From contig LSRY02000044.1 in assembly GCA_001643675.2 (NCBI GenBank), positions 580,501-644,500 of the forward strand: a stretch of 64,000 nt of DNA, read 5' to 3'. Position numbers and translations under genes: made by a program. Positions 1-11,243 of the stretch are shown here, one piece after another. Within the stretch, counting starts at the first letter, position 1. Every line of letters begins with the position of its first letter. The notes below the pieces were generated by a model. That model saw only the letters and a program-made list of their open reading frames with translations, was not told the DNA's origin and ran no database searches. The DNA comes from Monocercomonoides exilis. Its lineage: Eukaryota; Preaxostyla; Oxymonadida; Polymastigidae.

Positions 1-1
1 G

Positions 2-3000
2 TTTAGCGTATCTTCTGGCCAACTGGAGGTGGGGCATGTGGAGATCGATCACAACTCGATGAGAAGTCCATCGCCGAGTGTGTTTGTGGTGTCTGTGGGG
101 AGCGGGACTCTTTCGCTGGAGGATGTGGTGATCGACTCTTCCACATCAGGAGGAAGTGTAATATCTTCATCTGTGTTTGAAGTGGCTCTGAAGCAATTAA
201 AAATGGTTGATGTTGAGATCAAAAATATGAAAATGAGTCAATCGCTATTTGCAGAACCTTCATCAGCAGGATCTTCATCTGGAGAGAGTGTTTTGGCGAA
301 TGTGACAATTCGAAATGTGAATCGGACAGAAGGAGATGGAGTGGTGATGGCAAAGAGTGTGAAGGGAGGAGAGACATTTGTGGCATGGAATACAACAATA
401 GAAGGGTGCGAGTGTTTGAATGGAGATGGAGGAGGGATAAAGGTTGTATTGGAGGATTCAACAAGCAAGGTTCTTATTGGAGGTTCAACATCACAAAGTG
501 AAGGAACAACAACATTTAATCAATGCAAGAGCAGTGGATATGGAGGAGGGGTGATGCTGTATCTGGCAGATAACTCATTCGATTTTACAATAACATCGGT
601 GAGTTTTATTGGTTGCAGTACAACGCTGGGAGGGAAAGATGTGTTTGTGAATGGGAGCAGGCTGGTGAGTGGGACAATAACAGCCACAAAGCTGAATATC
701 TCACGAAATGTTTCTATTAATGATGAGCTGATGGGATATGATCGGAATGAGGAAGAGATGGGAATATTCCCATTGAATATGTTTTTGGAAGCATTTTCAG
801 GAGCAGCACATGTGGGGAACGCTGTGAATGGGTATGGAGGATATGACTGGTGGTTTTGTGGGTTTGGGTATTTTCCATGCAAAACGATCACAAAGGTAGC
901 AGAGAACAGATTCGGTTCGTCAAAGAAGAATATTGTGTTGGATTCAGGGTTTGAGTTGGGAGAAGTTGTTTCGATGGCAGGGTCATATGAATGGGAGGTG
1001 TATTGTGGGATTAACAAGACGAATGTGAATGTGAGAGTGCCTGGTGGAATGACATCTTCGTGTTTGATAAATGTTGAGAGTGCGAGTTCAATCAAGAACA
1101 TTGGGTTCCAAATTCCATTTTCGCTATCGAGTGCAACATCGCTCATTTGTTTGACCAGCTCATCACTCACACTCACAGACTGCTCAGTTGCTCATTCATC
1201 AGAGAGCACATCGAGTGTGGCCTTTGGATACAGCATTGTGAATGCGCAGAGTGGGAGTCTGAAAATGGAACGATTTGTGATGGAGGAAGGGCTGGCATTC
1301 AATGATCATTCAGCGATTGAATTTTGTGAAGGAATGACGAGTGTGATTTGTTCAGGATGCAATATCAGTGGGGTCAAAAGGAATGGTGGAGACGGAGGAT
1401 GGATGAAAGGAACAGTTGGAGGGAGTGGAACGTTGACAGTTGATGGATGCAATGTGAATGGGTGCAGTTGTGGTGGTGGAAATGGGGGAGGAATATATGT
1501 TGGATTGAAGGGAAATGGGAAAGTGGTTGTGAGTGGAACGAGTGTGATTGATGGGAATAAGGCAGAGAATAATGGAGGGAATGGAGGGAGAGGAGGAGGG
1601 ATGTTTGTATTGATGGAGAGTGGAGAGTGTGGATTGACAATTGGGAAGAATGTTCAGTTTTCGAAAGATCATGGGAATGTGGCAACATATGGGAAGGATG
1701 TGTTTGTTGATTGTGGAAGTGGTGTGTTTTTGGAGTCAAAAGTGAACACCAGCTCATTTTCATTTTTTGACACAAGCACCATTCCATCAGATGTGTTTCA
1801 GCTGAGTGGGAGTGAAAATGGGGAAGAAAGTGGAGTGATTCCACTGTTTGTGTATTTGTGCTCAATGGGAACAAAAGTGCTTGTTGATGGGAGTGGAGGA
1901 AATGGGAAGGACCACAACCATTGTGGATTTGATGCATTCAGGTGTTTAACAGTTGATTATTGTGCGAACTCGAGATTGAGTGAAAGTTCAAAAGAAATAG
2001 AGGTTGTCTCATCTTCGTCAATAACGAAGGAAATAACAGTACCATCATTTGGTGTGATAATTTCAGGCAGAATAACATCAGAGGAAGGAGAGAGGATGGG
2101 AGTGAATGTGAGTGATGGAGGATCAGCCACACAAGACTGGCTTGTTGGATGTTCGAGTTTACTGACAATGAGTCGACTTTCATTTGTTGTGAAAGGTCAG
2201 TTGAATTCAAGGAGAAGTGCATTCATTCATTCAACAACAACACTCAGTGTGACGAACTGTTCAATCTCATTTGAGAGTGGGGCATTAACAGATGGAAAGA
2301 TCAAATACAGCATCATTGAGATGGCAGGAGGGAATCTGATTGTTGATGGATTTGTGATGGAAAGTGGAGTGACACTGACAATGAATGGGAAATCGCCAAT
2401 CACAATGACAAGTGGAGCTCGATTGGAGATATTGAACAGCAGAATGAGTGGAGTGGAGGTGAATGTGGCAGGTGGAAGTGGAGGAGGGGGATGTTTGAAT
2501 GTTGGGATGGGGGTTAATGGGAATGTGAAAATTGAAGAATCTAATTTGTCCTCGACATGCTCAGGTGGAAGTGGAATGAAAGGGGGAGGGATGATGATAT
2601 CATTTGGAAGCAGAGGAACATTGAAAGTAAAAGGAGTGAAATTATCGGGATGTGCTGTGCCATCAGAGGATATTGAGAATGGAGGGAGAGGAATGGGAGG
2701 AGGGATGTTTGCTGAACTTGCCAATCAAATGGGAACGTTTTCATTGGAGAGCATGACATTTGAGGGATGCAACGCATGGAAAGGGAAGAATTTGTTTGTG
2801 GAAGCACAGGATTTGACAACTGTTATCAACAGCACATCAATTGGATTCGATCCAGAAATTGGAATTAAAGTTGCAGACTTGAATGAACTTTGTGGAAGAG
2901 AAAGAGATGAGGCAGAACTGATTGTTCCACTTGTTGTATTTCTTCGGACATTTTCATCACCAGCATATGTGAGTGGGAGAGAACAAGGAAGTGAATTCAA

Positions 3001-6000
3001 ATTGTGTGGATATGAAGATTACCCATGCAAAGGAATTGGGAATGTTGGAGAAGTTCAGTTTCCGAGTTCAGAGAGAACGATCAGACTGACAAGCACATTT
3101 TCATTTGATGAAGAAGTGAATTTGGATGAACAATCATATGAGATTGATTCGAGCAACAAAGATGTTGGAATAAAAATTGGAGGAACAGGAACAAAAACAC
3201 AAGAAGCACTTGTGATGAACAGTGTTTTATCAACATTGACAGGGATATTGTTTGAATTTGGAGGATCAATTGGGGAACGATCATCATTTGTTCATTCTTC
3301 AGGAGGGACATTGAGATTTGGTAATTGTGGGATAAAGATGGGAAATGGAGTGGATTCTGCGAATTATGTGTTTGTGAGTGCAAGTGGAGGGACATTATCC
3401 ATTTCAGGTTTCAGCATGACTTATGTGAGATTTGGAATGAATCCATTCATTGTTGTTGATGGGAGCGGAGAGGCTTCGATTGAGGATTCGTTGCTTGAGA
3501 GTGTGGAAACAACAAATATGAAGGGATTGATTGATTATTCATCACCATCGAGTTCATTGACGATCGGGAATGTGACAGCACAAGAGTGTGTGATGGGAGG
3601 GAAAGGACTGATATGGGATGATAATGGAAAGAAGCTGGGGATGAGGAATTGCACGATTATGAAAATGAGCAGTTTGGAGGGAAATGGGAGTGTTGTGAGT
3701 GGAGAAGTTGGGGATGGATGTGCTGTTGAGGTGAATGATGTTGTGATTGAAGAATGTGGAACATTGAAGGGATGTGGAGGAGGGATGAGTGTGATATTGA
3801 AGGGAACAGGAGAAATGCGTTTGGGGAAGAGTGGAGTGGTGACATCGTTTGAGAAATGTTCGGCTGGTGGTGAGGGATCAGTTGGGGGATATGGAGGAGG
3901 AGTGTTGTTGAGATGCGAGGAAGGAGGAAGGGACTTTGTGATGAGTGGATTGACATTTGGAAGAGGTGAGGGAGCAAACACAGCGGCACATGGAGGAAAC
4001 AATGTGTTTGTTGAAGGAACTAATTTGTATCAATTGGTGAATAATGTTTCATTTGACTTCTTGTTTGAGATTGAAGGTGAAGGATTCAACATAAAAGATC
4101 TTATGGGAGCAGAAAATGGGAATGAGTTGAAATTGATTCCAATTGTGGTGTTCTTTCGAGAGAAGCCGAGTGTTGGGTATGTGAATGGGGGAAATGGAGG
4201 GATGGACTATCATAAGTGCGGATATCCTGACTTTCCATGCTCCACATTGCCATATGCAGGAACAAGTGTTTTTGGCACATCGCCAGCAACACTGAAACTT
4301 GTTGATGGAAGTTCTATTTCTGATGAAATGATACTCAACACTCAAGAAATGAACATTGATGGAGATGTTGAAAAGGCAAATATTGGAATTAGCGAAGGAG
4401 GAGAAAATGAATTTTTGATAAAGAGCGAACGAGCAATATCGTTTTCATCATTGGCATTTTCGATAACAACATTTGCCGAATCAAGAAAGGAGTGTGTTTT
4501 TTTGTGCAGTGCAAGCACATTGAGATTTGAAGGATGCTCATTTGGAGCAGAATCAGAAAAGATTGGAATTGGATTGATTTGCGGGAAAGGAGGGAAAGTG
4601 GAGCTGGCGAAATGTGAATTTGGAGATTTTGCAATGACCAAATTAGGGATGGTGACTTTTGATGGAGCAGGGGTTGGAGGATTGATTGATGAGGTGATTG
4701 TGAGGAATGTGACAAGAGAATATGAGGGGAGAAGCTTATTTGAGCTGAGAAACGGAGGAGATGTTGAGATTAAGAACACGACGATGAATGAATCGAGCTT
4801 TGATGATGGAAATGAGATTGAGATTGGAGAAGGGATTAATGCGAAAATCTGGAACTGCACATTCAAATCGATTCAGAGAGTGAATGGGAATGGAGGGGTG
4901 TTGAATGGGAGACTGGGGAGTGGGAAGTGTGTGGATATTAACAAATGCGTGTTTGAGGAATGCAGATGCAATTCAGCGAGCGCAATTGGGGGAGGAATTG
5001 TTATGATTGTGGGAGATGGAGGAAAACTGTTGTTTGATGATAACAAGATGAATGGATGCACAGTTTCAGATAGGAGTGGAAAAGGAGGAGGGATGCATCT
5101 GACATTTGAAACAACGAATATTGACTATTCTATGAAGAATGATGATTTTGCGAACAATGTTGCACAAAAAGGAGAAGATGTGTATTTGGTGTGTGGATCA
5201 CCATGGACGATGCTTCTTCCAGCGTTGTGGGAAGGGACAGCCACAAGAGTCACAGCAGAAAATAGGATGTGGGTGCTTGAGTCATCTGAAGCAAGAAAAG
5301 AAGACTCGCTGATCAATTATCTGTTTCCAAGGTTGGGAACGGATTTGTTTGTAAGCAATGCTGGAAACGGATTATCAAGTTGTGGAGCGAAAGAAAATCC
5401 TTGCTCGTCTGTTGATATTGGGTTTGATCGGTTGAAGGATGAGATAGAGAGGATTATGCTTGTTGGTGCTGCTTCAGTGAGCAAGACGATCAACAGAGGT
5501 GGGAAAGGACTGACAATCAAAGGGAATGAAGTTACAAAAAAACTGGTTGTTGAAGAGGGAGGGAAATTTGAATTGACAGAAGGAGATGGGCAAACACATT
5601 TGACTTTGTCACTTCTTCAGATTTCGCTTCAATGCTCCTCCTCTGCAAGCGCAAGTGGTGATGAATCGATTGTGGAAGTGAGGATTGGGGAATGCTTCAT
5701 TTTGGATTGTTTGTTTTCAGGAGGAGAAGGGAATTCAAATGTGAATGAGTGTGGGAAGTGGATCGTGATTGGGAATGGAGGGGTCATTCGAATGGAGAGA
5801 ACAGAATTGAATGGGATAAAGTTCGAAGGATGTGGAGTTGCAAGATTTGGAGGAGGGAGTGTGATATTTGAGAACTGTTCATTTGATGGGATTGAGACTA
5901 GTGGAGGAGGAGTGATAGTGGGGCATAGTGGATCGGAAGTGACATTGAGGAACATGACAGGATTGGGGTGTGTTGTGGGAGCTGGATCGCTGATAACATC

Positions 6001-9000
6001 TAATGAAGGATCGAGTTTGAGGGTTGATGGAGGAAGCAGATTTGAGGATATTGAGACAGAAAGTGTGAGTGGAGGGTGTGTGAAGAGCGAGATGAAGCTG
6101 AATGATTTGCTTGAAATTGGATCAACATCCATATTGAGATGCTCGGCGAATGGAAATGGAGGAAGAGGAGGAGGAATATATCTGGATTTGAGTGACAATT
6201 GTGTGAATAACTTTTCGTTGACAACATTGACATTCAGAGAGAATGTTGCAGCTGAGGGAAGGGATTTATTCATTTCTTGCAAGAAACTGAATGAAACAGT
6301 GACGAAGGAGAGGTTTGGATTTGAATACAAATATGAAAATGGAGAAGGAGAAGGTCAGGCAGTTGATATGAAAGGGATTGACAGAGACTATTTTGCAGAG
6401 AGTGTTGATCTTGGGCTGTTTCTTGTTGAAATGAAGAGAATGGATGTGTGTGTGTCGAGAGAGGGTTATGACACATTGGGATGTGGGAGCGATGGATATC
6501 CATGTGAATCGATGTGGAGTGGAATAAGCCACATTGACATGAATGGAACGGAAGGAGAAAGGAAAGTGAAAGTGAGGGATGAAGGGACAATTGAAGATGT
6601 TTATTCATTCACAGATGCACTTGCGATTGATGGTTGTGTGAATGAGGGAGATGAAACAAAATACAAGCCTGTTCATTTTGAGGAGACAATCAAAGGGAAT
6701 TCTGCAACAACTTCATCTGTTATTTCATCAACTGTCTCACTCAGCTTGTTATCTTTGAAATTGCAGTTTCCAAGTCAATTTGAGCCAAATATGAATTCGT
6801 TGATCTCATCGGGTGGTGTTCTTCAACTTGAAAGCTGTTTATTTGAGATTCGATCATCAACAGATATTGTTCAATACTCATTGATATCCACAACCAGTGG
6901 AAGTTGCACATTGAAAGGATGCAGTTTAGCAGATTGTTCGTTTGTCAAATCTCCATTGGTAATGGCTTCTTCTGTTTTATTTGAAAACAGCAACTTTTCA
7001 AACATTGTGAATACTGGTAGAGGTGAAGGAGGCATTGCAAAAGTGACATTGAAAGGGAATGAAAAACTGGAAATAAAATCAACAAATGTGTCATCTTGTT
7101 CGCTTTCATCAAGAAATGGAAAAGGAGGATTCTTGTATTTGGATTGTCAAAACTGTTTAAATGAAAAGCCATTTCTTTTTGATGCTTTCATAACTTTAAA
7201 GAATAACAATGCAGCCATTGGAAAGAATATGTTCATTTTGGGAAAGGATTTTAATTCTTCTGTGACAAATGAGTCATTCAAGTTCGATTACTCATCAATG
7301 ATCAATGATAAAACTCTGTTTGTGGGGAGTGACAACTTTCATTCAAACAAGGATTTATTCATGTTCCTCGTTCCATACAGCTCATTTGAGATATTTATCT
7401 CATCAGGAGGATTTGATGTTGCACGTTGTGGAAGTGAGGAAGAGCCATGCTTCACAATGTGGAAAGGGATGGAAAACATGAAAGATGAAGAAGGAAATAA
7501 AACAATTCAGATTGAAGGATCAACCGTTATTCTAGATTCTTTCAATGTTTCCAATTATTTGATCAAAAAGGGTGTGAAGATGGGAGAGGAAGATACAAAA
7601 GCAAATTTGAAATTTGAAAAGACAATTGGAAATAAATTGGAATATTTCATGGTGAATAACGTTCATCTTGAATTGACAAATATCCAACTCCAATTAACAT
7701 CGGGATTCGACAACTCAGCCAAAACAATTATTTCAAACAAAGGAGGAGATTTGGTGATTACTGGATGTTCATTCCATTCAGAGGCTGGAGTGAACAATGG
7801 ATTTGATTGTGCATTTGTGGATGTGATTGGAGGCAGTGTGGAAGTGAATGATTTGTCATTGGAATCATGCAATGTTGGAAACAGTATTTTTGTCATTCAC
7901 GATGCTGGAATAACTTGCCATTTTGTGAATGTTCGAGTGGAATCGTTGAATGAAAGTGGAGGGTGCATTTTATCAATCAAGAAATCTGAACCAGGATTGA
8001 AGATAAATGAAGGAGTAAATGAAGAATGTGTAAATCTTGAGATTGATAATTCATCATTTTCAGGAGTAAAGAGAAGTGACAATGGACCAAGCATTTTGGA
8101 TTCAAAGAGTGAGAATAAGATTTGTTTTGTTGTAAAGGAGAGCAACATCACAGAAGATAAGGCAGAATATAGTGAAAAAGGAGGGGCGATATTCTTCACA
8201 TTGGGATCGTTTGGATCAATGAATATGATTGACTCAAAAATCACTAATTGCAATTGCAGTATTAGTGAAGGGAAAGGAGGAGGAGTGTATTTGGCCACAA
8301 AGGAAAGAGGAGATTTGAATTTTTCATTTGTGGGGATGAAATTCAGTGACAACGGTGCAAGTGTTGGAAAAGATGTTTTCATTCATTGCTTTAACATATC
8401 TTCGCAGATCAATGAAACCCAATTTCAATTTGATCTTCGAGAAGGTCATTATTCACGAATTAATGCAATATATGGAATGGATAGTTGCGATTATCCAAGC
8501 GATACTGATCTGATTGAATTTGTGACGATTCATCAGAGTGATACGATCATTGTGAACAGCTTGAATGGATCAAACGAAAAACAATGTGGAACGAACATTC
8601 TTCCTTGTTATTCAATTAATCATGGGCTGGTGCATCTGACTTCGGAATATGTGAGTCTGTTGCACATTGACACCAAGAGCGCAATTGAGGAAGAGATTAA
8701 TTTGAAGGAAATGAGTCTGAGTTCAAAGAGCAGAGAGATGTGTGAAGTTGAAGTGAAATCAAGCATTGAAAAAACAAGAGAGGCATTGATGGCAATAACA
8801 GGAACAGTCTCATTGTTGAGAGTGAATTTTGTGTTTGATTCAAATTTCATCTCTTCACATGAATCACTGATATCACCAGAGGGAGGAATTCTTGAGATAA
8901 TAAATTGCTCATTTGACTCAAAACAATCCAATGAAGAAGGAAATGCTGAATTTGCAATCATTCCATTTCACATAATAAACATGGAAAAAGGAGAATTACA

Positions 9001-11065
9001 ACTTGATGGATGCTCAATATCAAATCTCATTATTCATGAATCAGCATTGTTTCTTTCTTCTCAACTTCCATCAGTGATTTATTTGTTTGAGATCAGCAAT
9101 TCAACAATGAAAACATCTCTGATAGATATAAAGGAATGTGGACAATTAACAATTAAAGATTTCAAAACAGAAAATATCACAGTTGAAGGAAATGAAGAAT
9201 CATTGATATCTTGCTTTTCAATGAAAAAAACGATGCAGTTGGCAAATTGCACAATAGGTGGAGTCAGTTCAAACAATACAAAAGGGAAATTGATGAAATT
9301 GGAGAATTGTTTGGATGTGAAAATGGACAGTTGCATTTTTGATGGGAATTCAAAGGAAAGAAATGAAAAGAATCTGAATGCAGAAGAAGAGATGTGCAGA
9401 TGGGAAGGTTCTGTTGTGGATGTTGTGAAGAGTTCTGTGATGATGAAAGATACAACAATATCGAATTCACCAGAAGGTGGAATAGCAATGAGTGGAGGAA
9501 ATGTGATAATTAAGAAAGGAGAGTTTTTGAATAACAATCCATCAATTGAAGGATATCCATCATTGAGAAGAAACATCATCTGCTCAGACTCAGGGGCATT
9601 GAATGTGATGAGTTTGAAAGGAGGAGATGGAGTAAAAGATAGCTCCTCACTTTGGATGTTGAATGAAGGGTGCAATTTTGAAGGGATTGCTTCAGAGAGG
9701 GATACATCATTCTTTATTCCAGTTCTGGAAAGCGTTGAAGCAAAAGAAGAGACAAACAGAATGAAGCTGACATTCAAAGGAATGCTTCTTGTTCCATGTA
9801 ATTTGTCATTCTCAGTTGTAAAGAGAAAAGGAGATGAGAAAGAGATTGAAAAACATGATTTTGATTCAAATGGATTCTTATCGGAAAGAGAAGTTGAAGG
9901 AAGTGTGGGAAAAGATTTTATAAGCGGTTGTGGAGATGAAATAGAAGTGAGTGTGCACATTTTGTTTGGGAATGCAGAATCTCCATTATCAACAGATTCA
10001 TTCATTCTGAAGAACAAAAGTGAAACTGAACCAAAAGGAGATGAAATAATATCAAAAGGAGAGGATAAAATTGAATGGAGTTTATTTGCATTTATTGGCT
10101 GTGTTGTTGTTGTAATAATTCTATTGTTTGTAATTGTTGTGGTTGTTGTATTTCTGAGAAAGAAACTGAGGAAAGCCGAAAAGAGAGTTGAGAAAGAGAG
10201 ATTGGAAAATGAGCAGATTTTGGAGAAGATGGAGAGGAGAAGAAGGGAAAACAATGGAGAGAGCTTTGAGATGAGTGAAATGCCATCGACGTTGCTGGAA
10301 GGGATGACGAGCCAAATTCCACTTTTCATTGACAGCGATGAAGATCTTCCAGAGCCTCCACCAATGACTGATGGAGAGCTGAATGAGAATGATCTTCCAG
10401 ATTTGGAATCTCCATTGCTATTTACTGATGATGTGTCTATTTCTGAAGTTCATCAGAACAATTCATTCAATGTGATATCAGCAAAGAAGCCATTCAGAGA
10501 GAAGGAAAAAAAGAACCTGGAAACATTGCATTCAGTGATTCATTCCGTTCAAGGTGATTTCGCACTGGGAACGAGAGCAATGGATGTTTTTGATGGGAAG
10601 GAAGTGGTTTTGGCAGTGGCAGAGCTGTTTGAGCATTTGATTTCTGTTGGAGATGAAAGGGTGGTAATGATGGGGAGGCAACTGTGTCCGTATATGATCT
10701 TTGTTGAGGAAGGAAACAATGAAATATTTGTTTTGACAGAGGAATTGGAGGAAGAGAAGCAGAAGGAAGAAATGAAGCGATGGAAGGCTCCTGAAGAGAG
10801 AGATGAGGAAATAGAAAAGGCAGTTGTTTTTACACTTGGACTGATTCTCCATGAAGTGACAACAGGGGAAGTGCCTTTGAGCGAATGTGGTGCGGAGGAA
10901 GCGCAGGAGATGATAAGGGATGGGGTGCGACCGCTGACAGAAGGAATCGAAGGAGAAGATCTGGTTGAGCTGATGGAGAAGATGTGGGCAGATGAGCCAA
11001 AGGAAAGGCCCACATTGATAGAGGTGAAAGAATCGTTGAGAGAATTGATAGAAAACGATGTGTAG
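2..11065 (+). CDS. Giant right-handed beta-helix membrane protein with C-terminal pseudokinase, 5' partial
   Basis: The frame is open from the window edge and ends in TAG at 11063-11065, so the N-terminus and any signal peptide lie outside; about 3,690 residues are visible. The extracellular part is a chain of short Gly/Asn/Ser/Cys-rich beta-helix turns (GGG-x4-L, F-x2-N). It is punctuated about every 315-405 residues by a motif of the form C-G-x4-P-C (seen near nt 856, 1923 with Arg for Pro, 3005, 4217, 5381, 6481, 7428 and 8585), giving eight large modules. A single membrane helix is encoded at about 10081-10156, followed by a basic, coiled juxtamembrane stretch. The last about 180 residues resemble the C-lobe of a protein kinase: an APE-like motif near 10782, a helix-F/G-like VFTLGLILHE stretch and a late W-x7-RPT segment. 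No glycine loop, HRD or DFG is visible, so I infer a pseudokinase. The architecture suggests a surface adhesin or receptor. No intron is needed. Confidence 0.85.
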   Translation, partial: FSVSSGQLEVGHVEIDHNSMRSPSPSVFVVSVGSGTLSLEDVVIDSSTSGGSVISSSVFEVALKQLKMVDVEIKNMKMSQSLFAEPSSAGSSSGESVLANVTIRNVNRTEGDGVVMAKSVKGGETFVAWNTTIEGCECLNGDGGGIKVVLEDSTSKVLIGGSTSQSEGTTTFNQCKSSGYGGGVMLYLADNSFDFTITSVSFIGCSTTLGGKDVFVNGSRLVSGTITATKLNISRNVSINDELMGYDRNEEEMGIFPLNMFLEAFSGAAHVGNAVNGYGGYDWWFCGFGYFPCKTITKVAENRFGSSKKNIVLDSGFELGEVVSMAGSYEWEVYCGINKTNVNVRVPGGMTSSCLINVESASSIKNIGFQIPFSLSSATSLICLTSSSLTLTDCSVAHSSESTSSVAFGYSIVNAQSGSLKMERFVMEEGLAFNDHSAIEFCEGMTSVICSGCNISGVKRNGGDGGWMKGTVGGSGTLTVDGCNVNGCSCGGGNGGGIYVGLKGNGKVVVSGTSVIDGNKAENNGGNGGRGGGMFVLMESGECGLTIGKNVQFSKDHGNVATYGKDVFVDCGSGVFLESKVNTSSFSFFDTSTIPSDVFQLSGSENGEESGVIPLFVYLCSMGTKVLVDGSGGNGKDHNHCGFDAFRCLTVDYCANSRLSESSKEIEVVSSSSITKEITVPSFGVIISGRITSEEGERMGVNVSDGGSATQDWLVGCSSLLTMSRLSFVVKGQLNSRRSAFIHSTTTLSVTNCSISFESGALTDGKIKYSIIEMAGGNLIVDGFVMESGVTLTMNGKSPITMTSGARLEILNSRMSGVEVNVAGGSGGGGCLNVGMGVNGNVKIEESNLSSTCSGGSGMKGGGMMISFGSRGTLKVKGVKLSGCAVPSEDIENGGRGMGGGMFAELANQMGTFSLESMTFEGCNAWKGKNLFVEAQDLTTVINSTSIGFDPEIGIKVADLNELCGRERDEAELIVPLVVFLRTFSSPAYVSGREQGSEFKLCGYEDYPCKGIGNVGEVQFPSSERTIRLTSTFSFDEEVNLDEQSYEIDSSNKDVGIKIGGTGTKTQEALVMNSVLSTLTGILFEFGGSIGERSSFVHSSGGTLRFGNCGIKMGNGVDSANYVFVSASGGTLSISGFSMTYVRFGMNPFIVVDGSGEASIEDSLLESVETTNMKGLIDYSSPSSSLTIGNVTAQECVMGGKGLIWDDNGKKLGMRNCTIMKMSSLEGNGSVVSGEVGDGCAVEVNDVVIEECGTLKGCGGGMSVILKGTGEMRLGKSGVVTSFEKCSAGGEGSVGGYGGGVLLRCEEGGRDFVMSGLTFGRGEGANTAAHGGNNVFVEGTNLYQLVNNVSFDFLFEIEGEGFNIKDLMGAENGNELKLIPIVVFFREKPSVGYVNGGNGGMDYHKCGYPDFPCSTLPYAGTSVFGTSPATLKLVDGSSISDEMILNTQEMNIDGDVEKANIGISEGGENEFLIKSERAISFSSLAFSITTFAESRKECVFLCSASTLRFEGCSFGAESEKIGIGLICGKGGKVELAKCEFGDFAMTKLGMVTFDGAGVGGLIDEVIVRNVTREYEGRSLFELRNGGDVEIKNTTMNESSFDDGNEIEIGEGINAKIWNCTFKSIQRVNGNGGVLNGRLGSGKCVDINKCVFEECRCNSASAIGGGIVMIVGDGGKLLFDDNKMNGCTVSDRSGKGGGMHLTFETTNIDYSMKNDDFANNVAQKGEDVYLVCGSPWTMLLPALWEGTATRVTAENRMWVLESSEARKEDSLINYLFPRLGTDLFVSNAGNGLSSCGAKENPCSSVDIGFDRLKDEIERIMLVGAASVSKTINRGGKGLTIKGNEVTKKLVVEEGGKFELTEGDGQTHLTLSLLQISLQCSSSASASGDESIVEVRIGECFILDCLFSGGEGNSNVNECGKWIVIGNGGVIRMERTELNGIKFEGCGVARFGGGSVIFENCSFDGIETSGGGVIVGHSGSEVTLRNMTGLGCVVGAGSLITSNEGSSLRVDGGSRFEDIETESVSGGCVKSEMKLNDLLEIGSTSILRCSANGNGGRGGGIYLDLSDNCVNNFSLTTLTFRENVAAEGRDLFISCKKLNETVTKERFGFEYKYENGEGEGQAVDMKGIDRDYFAESVDLGLFLVEMKRMDVCVSREGYDTLGCGSDGYPCESMWSGISHIDMNGTEGERKVKVRDEGTIEDVYSFTDALAIDGCVNEGDETKYKPVHFEETIKGNSATTSSVISSTVSLSLLSLKLQFPSQFEPNMNSLISSGGVLQLESCLFEIRSSTDIVQYSLISTTSGSCTLKGCSLADCSFVKSPLVMASSVLFENSNFSNIVNTGRGEGGIAKVTLKGNEKLEIKSTNVSSCSLSSRNGKGGFLYLDCQNCLNEKPFLFDAFITLKNNNAAIGKNMFILGKDFNSSVTNESFKFDYSSMINDKTLFVGSDNFHSNKDLFMFLVPYSSFEIFISSGGFDVARCGSEEEPCFTMWKGMENMKDEEGNKTIQIEGSTVILDSFNVSNYLIKKGVKMGEEDTKANLKFEKTIGNKLEYFMVNNVHLELTNIQLQLTSGFDNSAKTIISNKGGDLVITGCSFHSEAGVNNGFDCAFVDVIGGSVEVNDLSLESCNVGNSIFVIHDAGITCHFVNVRVESLNESGGCILSIKKSEPGLKINEGVNEECVNLEIDNSSFSGVKRSDNGPSILDSKSENKICFVVKESNITEDKAEYSEKGGAIFFTLGSFGSMNMIDSKITNCNCSISEGKGGGVYLATKERGDLNFSFVGMKFSDNGASVGKDVFIHCFNISSQINETQFQFDLREGHYSRINAIYGMDSCDYPSDTDLIEFVTIHQSDTIIVNSLNGSNEKQCGTNILPCYSINHGLVHLTSEYVSLLHIDTKSAIEEEINLKEMSLSSKSREMCEVEVKSSIEKTREALMAITGTVSLLRVNFVFDSNFISSHESLISPEGGILEIINCSFDSKQSNEEGNAEFAIIPFHIINMEKGELQLDGCSISNLIIHESALFLSSQLPSVIYLFEISNSTMKTSLIDIKECGQLTIKDFKTENITVEGNEESLISCFSMKKTMQLANCTIGGVSSNNTKGKLMKLENCLDVKMDSCIFDGNSKERNEKNLNAEEEMCRWEGSVVDVVKSSVMMKDTTISNSPEGGIAMSGGNVIIKKGEFLNNNPSIEGYPSLRRNIICSDSGALNVMSLKGGDGVKDSSSLWMLNEGCNFEGIASERDTSFFIPVLESVEAKEETNRMKLTFKGMLLVPCNLSFSVVKRKGDEKEIEKHDFDSNGFLSEREVEGSVGKDFISGCGDEIEVSVHILFGNAESPLSTDSFILKNKSETEPKGDEIISKGEDKIEWSLFAFIGCVVVVIILLFVIVVVVVFLRKKLRKAEKRVEKERLENEQILEKMERRRRENNGESFEMSEMPSTLLEGMTSQIPLFIDSDEDLPEPPPMTDGELNENDLPDLESPLLFTDDVSISEVHQNNSFNVISAKKPFREKEKKNLETLHSVIHSVQGDFALGTRAMDVFDGKEVVLAVAELFEHLISVGDERVVMMGRQLCPYMIFVEEGNNEIFVLTEELEEEKQKEEMKRWKAPEERDEEIEKAVVFTLGLILHEVTTGEVPLSECGAEEAQEMIRDGVRPLTEGIEGEDLVELMEKMWADEPKERPTLIEVKESLRELIENDV

Positions 11066-11243
11066 CCACAATTAACAAGAGAAATAAGATGCATTCTGAT
11101 CAAAATAGTACGTTTTCATATCACTTCAATTTCATAACATTTCACATTCATTATTTCGCATTCATTATCTCTTTTCATCCATTTTCATTTCATTCATTTC
11201 AATTTTTGTCTCATTTTTTTTTTATCGTTTTTATTTCTTTTTC
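11066..11243. other. AT-rich 3' flank of the beta-helix gene
   Basis: This is T/C-rich intergenic DNA with no supported gene. A 119-codon open frame spanning 11089-11448 runs into the adjacent MITE and has a low-complexity Phe/His/Ser composition, so I treat it as chance. Confidence 0.5.

Noticed and set aside
219-11103. Many minus-strand open frames opposite the giant beta-helix gene, some over 400 codons
   Set aside because: Their Ser/His/Pro/Leu-rich composition is what the opposite strand of a Gly/Glu/Asn-rich gene gives; no domain or consistent start is seen.
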